Positions 16,301 through 20,476 of a stretch of 20,476 bases of DNA are shown here, in pieces. Source of the DNA: a virus. The notes below the pieces were generated by a model. The model made no database searches. It was not told the DNA's origin and saw only the letters and a program-made list of their open reading frames with translations. Each line of letters begins with the position of its first letter. The first letter of the stretch is position 1. Location of the stretch: the IMG/VR virus record IMGVR_UViG_3300027734_002867, positions 1 through 20,476 of that record; one strand, written 5' to 3'. Made by a program: the position numbers and the translations under genes.

Positions 16301-17029
16301 GCGTCTATTATGGCAAACTTTGCTAAAAACGAGATCGAGGACAACCAAACCGGTTTGCCTGACATTATTAATGCGATGATTCCGTTTGGTGGTAAAGATA
16401 AAGAAGGCAACCAAAAGTACATTTCGACTCGTGGTATCAACCCGTTTAACGATGTTGCTAGTTTCTTTACGTTGCAAGGGTTGGCTGGCAACGTCAACCC
16501 AATCCTTTCCACTGTCCTTGAACAGTTGGGTGTTGATACGCAGACCGGTCAACCGATGCTTGCTAAGAACATGACGTTTGACCCTGAAACCGGTCGTTTG
16601 TCGTCTAATGCTCCGAACCCGTTGTCGGGCATTATTGGCAATTTGATTCCGCAGTCTCAGCTAATCATGCAATTAATGGGTAATTCCGCAGAGTTCAATG
16701 CTTTGCTTCGCAACAATCCTGAAGCAGCCCAACGGATGCTTGTTTCGCAGGCCGGTCTGCCGAACCTTATCCGTAGTTACAACATTCCTGAGCAGCAAAT
16801 CAAGTCTGAGGTTGTTCGTCAGGACGCTCAGGACAAGGCTTGGGCTGCGTTCTTGAAGACCGGCAATGAGGATGAAGCGTCACGTTACCCGGCGTTGCGT
16901 CCCCTTATTGCTCAGGTCAAAGCGTTAAAGGCTTCGGGTGCTTTGTCGCAGTTCCAACCGAAGCAAACATCACCGGACACTGGCGCATTGTTTTCTAGTG
17001 CCGGCAAAACCGCTTTAGGAATAGGTTAA
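13397..17029 (+). CDS. Large internal virion / ejection-type protein 3, 1210 aa
   Basis: The largest gene in the window. The N-terminus (1-~120) is helical with loops. Two patches stand out in the second half: VLALSPRWHVYNIIGGAVML (about 772-791), and SVARNVMPFYSFMQHITRYV (about 937-956) followed by NYPMDHPIR. A 'lxPrWhxxNxxGg' box followed by a 'nvxPFYxfxxxxxxxxxxxP' box is a recurrent C-terminal pair in very large phage internal proteins. No lytic transglycosylase, polymerase or P-loop motif was found. Gene order after two other internal-type proteins supports an ejected protein. The ATG is the first start after an in-frame TAG at 13391 and has no Shine-Dalgarno at normal spacing. Codon choice becomes T/G-ending near 15750, close to the first motif. 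Confidence 0.6.
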   Translation: MSYIEPLNIVEPFSPELLIPDQAFSSPDMGGYNQVSAAEAPIISNFPAVSHSLLKKYQDIGPTLAQNVDPAISNAIANIDIQRVNKGQSPLTTKQTALAILAAQKNAPATKPPGPNLLNVPGNALTDLRHLLQSIPQLPMALVKEVTSLPNIPGAISENMAKGMNPISATLQAPGIRMVPGAYTVSNVLQGPEGLKTLAEHPLFTTLDVLPYAKQLAGLTPAGKIAAAAEPGTFPKINPVRAALSRRVATPEELLATGETLLPNRIGKVTNAFMTENPVGKYINEMFGQEARKASSMVSGSTMQRIEQINPEAPMPKNISAEDAVIVQAKRDANNVFDQFEIPQERRLQITQEMQTPSSANWMDNLSDPERAAINEYQRIQKKFTDYNLDKGNLTRFGGEIYGGETGQAIASTQRRYAQSVEKVRPYLAQLEPLVGNSPRVQQFVTELQAAFDGTGTFKQANKTFNGINRGKTRLGTSSQVGATVAPSADTTLARIGNLRNDLRKLVKHENQLANLDNNLPARFGPLVDKEVNARVLQEYKIRGADPDVVAQHLIDRNYGAIEGWDPKLMRDTTREVTANWKSFRDQGLDPIYVHRISPSQEFSLIQPGASPYETGLRQTKERTAYAAPYIADAQIGLNAQGMEILNQQANLELANAIKQVRGRSEQSVKNQYFTQAREEIARKYKNLDPESQAFGNEVNRLASQLIKRNYEIFEPSQGAAWSRGISTGLPGERTMIPRAFADTLRRMESDGLTKLPATYDKSMKVFRTSVLALSPRWHVYNIIGGAVMLMGQTDPLTVWKYLGEARNIVKGGFEALPQELRVGMSSAERLEGALQYQAGGAFGKMLSDATAGKPSLGNTLETLKSPAQKVGGVFNKIVQGSFKFNALFDDMYRTMSYLYGYDKSLTKGLTTDVARRTGIDLAKRTMQSWDALTPLERSVARNVMPFYSFMQHITRYVINYPMDHPIRASIMANFAKNEIEDNQTGLPDIINAMIPFGGKDKEGNQKYISTRGINPFNDVASFFTLQGLAGNVNPILSTVLEQLGVDTQTGQPMLAKNMTFDPETGRLSSNAPNPLSGIIGNLIPQSQLIMQLMGNSAEFNALLRNNPEAAQRMLVSQAGLPNLIRSYNIPEQQIKSEVVRQDAQDKAWAAFLKTGNEDEASRYPALRPLIAQVKALKASGALSQFQPKQTSPDTGALFSSAGKTALGIG

Positions 17030-17038
17030 GGGGATTAC

Positions 17039-17302
17039 ATGCCTGTTGTTGGTAGATCACGTCCATATGCACGTCACACAAAACTTGGGAAACTGATGTG
17101 GGACCGTGGGTTAACTGCTACGGAAACGTCGTTTAGGTCTGGTGTTTATCATCGGACGTTAACTGAGCTGCTTGCCGGTCGAGCCAAGCCGTCTGCGAAA
17201 CAGTTGCATGGTTTGTGTAAAGCGTTAGAGGTCGAACCAGGCGACATTCTTGAAGCTGCATATCCGTTCCTGGCACCTGCAAAGGAAATGTCTAATGGAT
17301 GA
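17039..17302 (+). CDS. XRE/Cro-type helix-turn-helix DNA-binding protein, 87 aa
   Basis: Residues 15-70 fit the Cro/C1-type HTH: KLGKLMWDRGLTATETSFRS (helices 1 and 2), GVYHRTLTELLAGRAKPSAK (turn, recognition helix and the 'GRxKPS' box) and LHGLCKALEVEPGDILEA (helices 4 and 5). The basic N-terminus (RSRPYARHTK) could add DNA contacts. The family binds operator DNA as repressor or activator, but no effector domain is present here. AAGGGGA lies in the 9-nt gap after the 1210-aa gene. It overlaps the next small ORF by 8 nt. It is a regulator placed between virion and lysis genes, co-directional with both. The function as a DNA-binding protein is well supported; its target is unknown. Confidence 0.75.
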   Translation: MPVVGRSRPYARHTKLGKLMWDRGLTATETSFRSGVYHRTLTELLAGRAKPSAKQLHGLCKALEVEPGDILEAAYPFLAPAKEMSNG

Positions 17303-17387
17303 TGAGAACATTCCGAACCCTGACGCTGAGGGTCGTATCCCATATTTCACTGCCCCTGCCGGTGAAGAACACCCGGAGGAACAATGA
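17295..17387 (+). CDS. Small acidic ORF, 30 aa
   Basis: MDDENIPNPD...PEEQ, strongly acidic, no family recognised. Evidence that it is translated: AAAGGA at 17280-17285 lies 9 nt before the ATG, it overlaps the HTH gene by 8 nt, and it overlaps the lysin start by ATGA (17384-17387). Its last codons contain the GGAGG that serves the lysin. It may act as a coupling leader for lysin translation rather than as a functional protein. Confidence 0.45.
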   Translation: MDDENIPNPDAEGRIPYFTAPAGEEHPEEQ

Positions 17388-18016
17388 CTACCGCCCAGCA
17401 GGTATTGGACTTTGAAGGCGCGCGTCTAGGTCAAGGCGGCGACGAAACGTGGGGCTGGTATCCGTTAAGTCAAGGGACGGCGTGGTGTTGTGCTTTTCAA
17501 AGCATGTCTCTCACATCATGTGGTATTCCCACCCATTACTCATGGGTTTCTGCGTTGTTTGACGATTACCGCAGCCAAAACCGCAACTCGTATGACATTC
17601 GTACCGCACAACCCGGTGACCTTGTTGCGTTTGAATGGGGATCAACTCCCAATGGTTACGACCATGTTGCCATGATTATTGCACTCACTGAGACTGGTGC
17701 ATGGACCCGTAACGGCAATGTGAACGGTTCCAAAGTTGCTGACCTGTGGTTTCCGTTTGACGGAGGCGGCATGGCCGAAATTGCTAGACCCCCTTACACC
17801 AACCCCCCTGAACCGGAGGAAGAAATGAAAAGTGTCCTGTTAGTTGATCGTCGTAAAAATCCTTCACCTGTTTACCATGCTTTTGGCAACACGAAAGTGT
17901 GGCTGTCAAAGCAGGAACAGGTGGACCTTGTACGTTTTTTTGGTGCGGAAACTGTTGATCCGGCACCTGCCGCTTGGCTTGATGCTTTAGCGACTTTGCC
18001 TCGCAACGATGTGTAA
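17384..18016 (+). CDS. CHAP-type peptidoglycan hydrolase (endolysin)
   Basis: 210 residues. The N-terminal CHAP domain (about 1-135) has the catalytic Cys in AWCCAFQS (C35 in the W-C-x-x-F pattern). PGDLVAFEWG (78-86) and GYDHVAMI, with the catalytic His at 94, follow. The usual third polar residue probably lies near TRNGNVNG (109-115). CHAP enzymes cleave amide or endopeptide bonds in peptidoglycan. A Pro/Glu linker (PPYTNPPEPEEE, 136-147) leads to a ~63-residue C-terminal domain starting MKSVLLVDRRKNPS, presumably for wall binding. No signal peptide, so release needs a holin. The start overlaps the 30-aa ORF (ATGA). An internal start at 17825 has its own ribosome-binding site (separate entry). 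Confidence 0.85.
   Translation: MTTAQQVLDFEGARLGQGGDETWGWYPLSQGTAWCCAFQSMSLTSCGIPTHYSWVSALFDDYRSQNRNSYDIRTAQPGDLVAFEWGSTPNGYDHVAMIIALTETGAWTRNGNVNGSKVADLWFPFDGGGMAEIARPPYTNPPEPEEEMKSVLLVDRRKNPSPVYHAFGNTKVWLSKQEQVDLVRFFGAETVDPAPAAWLDALATLPRNDV
17825..18016 (+). CDS. Possible second product of the lysin gene from an internal start (C-terminal domain, 63 aa)
   Basis: GGAGGA at 17815-17820 sits 4 nt before an in-frame ATG (17825-17827), exactly at the junction between the Pro/Glu linker and the C-terminal domain. Translation from it would give a free 63-residue domain beginning MKSVLLVDRR. Some known endolysins of Gram-positive phages (for example enterococcal Lys170 and the clostridial CD27L/CTP1L) make a separate C-terminal subunit from an in-gene start, which joins the full-length enzyme. 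The Glu-rich linker could produce the GGAGG by chance, so this is a candidate only. Confidence 0.4.
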   Translation: MKSVLLVDRRKNPSPVYHAFGNTKVWLSKQEQVDLVRFFGAETVDPAPAAWLDALATLPRNDV

Positions 18017-18034
18017 ATAGTTTGGCCGGGTAAA

Positions 18035-18078
18035 CGTAAACACCCCCACACGGGACAGGAACCGGTGGGGGTGTTACG
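18035..18078 (+). terminator. Strong hairpin between lysin and holin genes
   Basis: AACACCCCCAC (18039-18049) pairs perfectly with GTGGGGGTGTT (18065-18075). The outer CGT (18035-18037) and ACG (18076-18078) extend it by three pairs with one bulged A. The loop can form a small inner CGG/CCG stem. The hairpin is very stable but has no U-run, as in many actinobacterial-type terminators. It may terminate late transcription, attenuate it before the holin genes, or protect the mRNA end. Confidence 0.6.
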
Positions 18079-18144
18079 GGATGGAAGGTGAAGTTGGCGG
18101 GCTTCGACCGTTACTGTACATCAATTTAAGGAGGACAGCAACCC

Positions 18145-18348
18145 ATGTTTGCTGCCGAAATTCCAAGTGAAATTATCGGGGGCATTGTCGGGTTGTTGAC
18201 CGTCACTTTTATTGGCTTGTCGTCGTGGGCTTTGCACATGCTGGTTAAACTATCCAGTGTCGTGTCGGCTCTTGAGGCTCGCCTTGAGGAACGATCCGAA
18301 GACCATGAACGTCGCTTACGCGCCCTAGAAGAAGGCAGAGTCCTATGA
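18145..18348 (+). CDS. Holin-like membrane protein with coiled coil, 67 aa
   Basis: One strong membrane segment (IIGGIVGLLTVTFIGLSSWA, about residues 10-29), then a cytoplasmic coiled coil rich in Glu and Arg (LEARLEERSEDHERRLRALE, 43-62). Small size, one membrane helix and a charged helical tail next to an endolysin are typical of single-pass holins or lysis helpers. AAGGAGG lies 10 nt before the ATG. The 3' end overlaps the next start by ATGA. The presence of a second membrane protein downstream suggests a holin pair or a holin plus regulator. Confidence 0.65.
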   Translation: MFAAEIPSEIIGGIVGLLTVTFIGLSSWALHMLVKLSSVVSALEARLEERSEDHERRLRALEEGRVL

Positions 18349-18683
18349 CCGATTATTCTAATTCCCCTTACAAGTTTGAGCAGCCTGCCGGCGAACCCCC
18401 TGTTTACGGGCCGTTCCTTCCCATCCCAACCCCAGATTTGGTTCCCGTCCAGGACTGGAAGACTATTGGCCTGTCAGTGGTGCGTACATTCGTCCCTGCC
18501 ATCGTCGGAGCCGTAATCACGGTACTCACCAAGATCGGTGCTGACGTGTCCTCACAGTCCCTTGAGCTGCTTATCGGCTCAATCGTCACCACCGCCTATT
18601 ACACGATGGTTCGTGTCCTTGAAACCAAAGTCACCCCCCGGTTTGGTTGGCTGCTAGGCGCACCCCGGACACCCACCTATTAA
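18345..18683 (+). CDS. Holin-like membrane protein of actinophage type, 112 aa
   Basis: The polar N-terminal third is Pro-rich (NSPYKFEQPAGEPPVYGPF). It is followed by a first membrane helix with VVRTFVPAIVGAVITVLTKI (about 45-64) and a second hydrophobic helix LLIGSIVTTAYYTMVRVLE (about 75-93). The end RFGWLLGAPRTPTY matches the 'GWLLG...P.Y' ending I associate with holin-like proteins of actinobacterial phages; 'R..VPa.VG' is likewise part of that pattern. This protein is the main reason for suspecting an actinobacterial host. It is coupled to the upstream gene by an ATGA overlap. Confidence 0.65.
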   Translation: MTDYSNSPYKFEQPAGEPPVYGPFLPIPTPDLVPVQDWKTIGLSVVRTFVPAIVGAVITVLTKIGADVSSQSLELLIGSIVTTAYYTMVRVLETKVTPRFGWLLGAPRTPTY

Positions 18684-18690
18684 TGACCGT

Positions 18691-18710
18691 CCTGGGACAT
18701 TAATCCCAGG
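18691..18710 (+). terminator. 7-bp perfect hairpin after the holin genes
   Basis: CCTGGGA (18691-18697) and TCCCAGG (18704-18710) flank a 6-nt loop, CATTAA. No U-run follows. It lies in the 59-nt gap between the holin and phosphoesterase genes and may terminate or attenuate transcription, or be a protein-binding site. The hexamer ATTAAT occurs three times within about 65 bp here (18680, 18699, 18739). Confidence 0.4.
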
Positions 18711-18742
18711 TACACTAACCCTCAAATAGACAGGGGTCATTA

Positions 18743-19540
18743 ATGATGCGAACACATCTTGTCATCCCAGACACACAAGCAAAAGACGGTGTACCCAACG
18801 ACCATCTTGGATGGATCGGGGAGTACATACTGGACCGCCGGCCTGACTGCATAATCCATCTCGGTGATCATGCAGACATGCCGGCGTTATCCAGCTGGGA
18901 CAAAAACAAACGGTCCTTTGAAGGGCGCAGATACAAAACCGATATCGAAGCAGCCAACAAAGCCTTCGACATTCTCTGCGAACCCTTAGAAACATTTAAC
19001 CGTACACATAAACGCAACCGGTACGAACCGGAACTGCATCTCCTGTACGGCAACCATGAGCATCGCATCACCCGTGCCACCGAAGACGACGCCGCCCTTG
19101 ACGGAACGATCAGTCTCGACGACCTCAACTATGAGGAACACGGCTGGACCACCCACGAGTTCCTGAAACCTTTGGAACTGGACGGTGTGTGGTACGCCCA
19201 TTACTGGTCCAACCCAATGTCAGGTCGCCCATACTCAGGTGCCGCCATCAACCGACTTAAAACCATCGGACATTCCTTCACGATGGGGCATCAACAAACC
19301 TTAGATTACGCCACCCGATTCCTACCCAACGGGCAGCAACAGTGCGGACTCATAGCAGGCGCAGCATACCTCCACGACGAAGATTACAAATCGTACCAGG
19401 GCAACCATCATTGGCGGGGAATCATCGTCAAACATGAGGTCGAAAACGGACGTTACGACCCCATGTTCGTGTCACTCGATTACCTGTGCCGCAAATACGA
19501 AGGTGTGCCGCTCAAAAAGTTTAAAGCTCGTCGCTTTTAA
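18743..19540 (+). CDS. Calcineurin-like metallophosphoesterase
   Basis: 265 residues with the metallophosphoesterase signature: an N-terminal strand ending in PDTQ (residues 9-12, usual D-x-H), GDHAD (41-45), the GNHEHR box (103-108), a His in YAHYW (153) and a final GHQQ (182-185; usual G-H-x-H). The metal ligands D10, D42, N104, H153 and H183 can be assigned from the family, with Q12 replacing His. The enzyme hydrolyses phosphoesters; the substrate is unknown. The start could be either of two adjacent ATGs (18743 or 18746). AGGGG lies 6 nt upstream of the first. Its 3' end overlaps the convergent minus-strand gene by 20 nt. C/A-ending codons dominate, unlike the T/G-rich parts of the late genes. 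Confidence 0.8.
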   Translation: MMRTHLVIPDTQAKDGVPNDHLGWIGEYILDRRPDCIIHLGDHADMPALSSWDKNKRSFEGRRYKTDIEAANKAFDILCEPLETFNRTHKRNRYEPELHLLYGNHEHRITRATEDDAALDGTISLDDLNYEEHGWTTHEFLKPLELDGVWYAHYWSNPMSGRPYSGAAINRLKTIGHSFTMGHQQTLDYATRFLPNGQQQCGLIAGAAYLHDEDYKSYQGNHHWRGIIVKHEVENGRYDPMFVSLDYLCRKYEGVPLKKFKARRF

Positions 19541-19892
19541 GTTTCTGCAACGCCAACTCATGCACAGTCTTAGCTTCCTGACTGGTGCGATAGCCGTTCT
19601 GATAGGTCGCAGCAATCGCCGCTTGCGTCAAATCCTCAACCTCATAGCCATCCAAAGACTTGATGATCTCATCAAGCAGCATCCCAGCGGACTTGGTGAT
19701 CTCTAAAATCCCTTCGTTAATGTCCTGCATGCCAGCGCAGGCACCAACAAACATGGGCCAATTCGAATGCTCTAACGCATCGGTAGCGACCTCAATAAGA
19801 TAAGTGGTTCTGCGTAGCAGCTCATCAGACACCACTTTAAATGACACCATCATTTCAGTGTATTCAAGCTCATCTTCAAACGAATTTTCCAT
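19521..19892 (-). CDS. Helical hypothetical protein, 123 aa
   Basis: I chose the ATG at 19892 (MENSFEDELEYTE) because AGGAG lies 7 nt upstream. The frame stays open 10 codons further upstream, but those overlap the next gene more. The protein is mostly amphipathic helix: VSDELLRRTTYLIEVATDAL, DINEGILEITKSAGMLLDEI, DLTQAAIAATYQNGYRTS and AKTVHELALQKLK. It is acidic overall, with no membrane segment and no recognised family. It is last in a minus-strand operon, overlaps the upstream gene by 17 nt, and overlaps the convergent phosphoesterase gene by 20 nt. Confidence 0.65.
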   Translation of the reverse strand: MENSFEDELEYTEMMVSFKVVSDELLRRTTYLIEVATDALEHSNWPMFVGACAGMQDINEGILEITKSAGMLLDEIIKSLDGYEVEDLTQAAIAATYQNGYRTSQEAKTVHELALQKLKSDEL

Positions 19893-20055
19893 TGTCTTCT
19901 CCTGTCTCAAGTTTACCTTCATAACCTAGCGCAAGTGTCATCCACGTTTCCCGGCTGCCAACATTATGGCTGCATTTGTGGCATAACACTTCCCGAACCC
20001 TAATGGGGCTGACATACCTGCTGTCACATTTCTCGCAAATCCATGACTGGCGCAT
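19876..20055 (-). CDS. Zinc-ribbon-type small protein, 59 aa
   Basis: MRQSWICEKCDSRYVSP, with C7-x2-C10 and C25-x2-C28 (CHKC), a standard two-knuckle zinc ribbon followed by a polar C-terminal half (TWMTLALGYEGKLETGEDNG). I preferred the ATG at 20055, which has GGGGG about 5 nt upstream, over an in-frame TTG four codons earlier. Such mini zinc ribbons in phages often bind nucleic acid or host proteins, but the target cannot be read. It overlaps the genes on both sides. Confidence 0.65.
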   Translation of the reverse strand: MRQSWICEKCDSRYVSPIRVREVLCHKCSHNVGSRETWMTLALGYEGKLETGEDNGKFV

Positions 20056-20188
20056 CTTCACCCCCAATGAAAGGTTTCAACGCCTCGTCAACCTCATAGA
20101 TTTTACTTTCGTGAACAAACACAAGTCCCGACATGAGCAGTTCAGCAAGTTTGCGGCACTGCGGACATTCATCGGTAGTCATATTCAT
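20024..20188 (-). CDS. Small CxxC-containing protein, 54 aa
   Basis: MNMTTDECPQCRKLAELLMS, with a single CPQC (C8, C11) at the N-terminus and no second Cys pair. A hydrophobic helix (LAELLMSGLVFVHES) and an acidic end follow (GGEDAPVMDLREM). A single knuckle may bind zinc as a dimer or act as a redox pair. The frame is open upstream to 20266, but that part lies entirely inside the 58-aa gene, so I start at 20188 (or 20182). No strong ribosome-binding site; it is probably coupled to the upstream gene, whose stop lies 14 to 20 nt inside it. Confidence 0.5.
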   Translation of the reverse strand: MNMTTDECPQCRKLAELLMSGLVFVHESKIYEVDEALKPFIGGEDAPVMDLREM

Positions 20189-20345
20189 CGTCTTCGTTAA
20201 TGTAAAAATCTGATTCCTCAAAATCACATTCGTCGTTATTACATGACTCATCCCATTCTTTGCCACGGCGATCAGATTTCACAATCGACGTGACCGTGTA
20301 TTCGCCACATTTGGGACACAACTGTTCTTCAAACGTGCGTTTCAT
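20169..20345 (-). CDS. Small zinc-finger-like protein, 58 aa
   Basis: Reads MKRTFEEQLCPKCGEYTVTS and ends in a very acidic tail (CDFEESDFYINEDDEYDYR). Four Cys at 10, 13, 35 and 40 (CPKC ... CNNDEC) suit a zinc ribbon with a slightly long second knuckle. AAAGG lies 7 nt before the ATG. It overlaps the upstream membrane gene by 17 nt. The acidic C-terminus could mimic DNA or contact a host protein, but this is speculation. Being under 60 codons, it is easily missed by default gene-calling. Confidence 0.6.
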   Translation of the reverse strand: MKRTFEEQLCPKCGEYTVTSIVKSDRRGKEWDESCNNDECDFEESDFYINEDDEYDYR

Positions 20346-20475
20346 CACTAAACCTTTCTGAACGCCACTTCAAAGCGTTCGCCAAATTAACTGTCCACCA
20401 CAAACCACACATCGCAATGAACCCTGGTTTGTCGTAAACGATACTGTACACAAACCACGGAATCGAGTGGGCCAG
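20329..20475 (-). CDS. Membrane protein, C-terminal part only (cut by window edge)
   Basis: 48 visible codons, open to the window edge, reading LAHSIPWFVYSIVYDKPGFI then AMCGLWWTVNLANALKWR and ending DETHV. It has one or two hydrophobic segments with many aromatics and a basic-then-acidic tail, consistent with a small integral membrane protein. The other two minus-strand frames here look less protein-like. The stop overlaps the next start by 17 nt. No family recognised. Confidence 0.5.
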   Translation of the reverse strand: MAHSIPWFVYSIVYDKPGFIAMCGLWWTVNLANALKWRSERFSDETHV

Positions 20476-20476
20476 C

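Noticed and set aside
13397-17029. Virion RNA polymerase or lytic transglycosylase domain in the 1210-aa protein
   Set aside because: No catalytic motif of either family could be seen by eye, and the size alone is not enough.
18094-18122. TTGGCG, 17 nt, TACATC as a promoter for the holin genes
   Set aside because: Only partial matches, and the predicted start would fall in the ribosome-binding site (18128-18134), leaving almost no leader.
20189-20266. N-terminal extension of the 54-aa minus-strand gene to 20266
   Set aside because: The extension lies completely inside the 58-aa zinc-finger gene, which has a better start and Cys motifs; the internal ATGs at 20188/20182 place MTTDECPQC at the N-terminus.

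Overview
This window looks like an interior piece of a double-stranded DNA tailed-phage (or prophage) genome. It carries a portal, scaffold-like and capsid genes, a short-tail set, large internal virion proteins and a lysis cassette, and almost no non-coding DNA. There is no tape-measure gene, no tail-sheath gene and no long run of tail-assembly genes. Three large proteins rich in helix, Gly and Gln follow the adaptor and tail genes. This layout fits a short-tailed (podovirus-like) virion that ejects internal proteins. The second holin-like protein resembles those of actinobacterial phages, so an actinobacterial host is my best guess, but this is inference. No host gene, tRNA, integrase, CRISPR array or insertion sequence was seen. 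The terminase must lie to the left, and the portal gene is cut by the left edge.

Layout of the plus strand. 1-2980: portal (5'-truncated), then two translationally coupled accessory genes, a beta-rich structural-type protein and a sulfotransferase-like P-loop protein. 2990-6808: three small proteins, a Gln-rich scaffold-like protein, the major capsid protein (preceded by a structured leader) and two small decoration-like proteins. 6886-10895: an acidic-tailed protein, a small coiled-coil protein, a large beta-rich tail (nozzle-like) protein, a beta-rich tail accessory protein and a head-tail adaptor. 10895-17029: three successive internal or ejection-type proteins (299, 524 and 1210 aa). 17039-18683: an XRE-type DNA-binding protein, a 30-aa ORF, a CHAP endolysin with a well-formed internal start before its C-terminal domain, a strong hairpin, and two membrane proteins of holin type. 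18743-19540: a calcineurin-like metallophosphoesterase.

The right end (19521-20476) is on the minus strand and converges on the late genes with a 20-nt tail-to-tail overlap. It is a compact run of overlapping small genes: a membrane protein cut by the right edge, a 58-aa zinc-finger-like protein, a 54-aa CxxC protein, a 59-aa zinc ribbon and a 123-aa helical protein. This is probably the end of an early or middle operon.

Points most worth a second look are the sulfotransferase-like gene between portal and scaffold, the possible second product from the endolysin gene, the DNA-binding protein and hairpin inside the lysis region, the CxxC mini-operon with a repeated 17-nt start/stop junction, and a patch of different codon usage that begins and ends inside genes. 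All functions come from reading motifs by eye; no database search was run.
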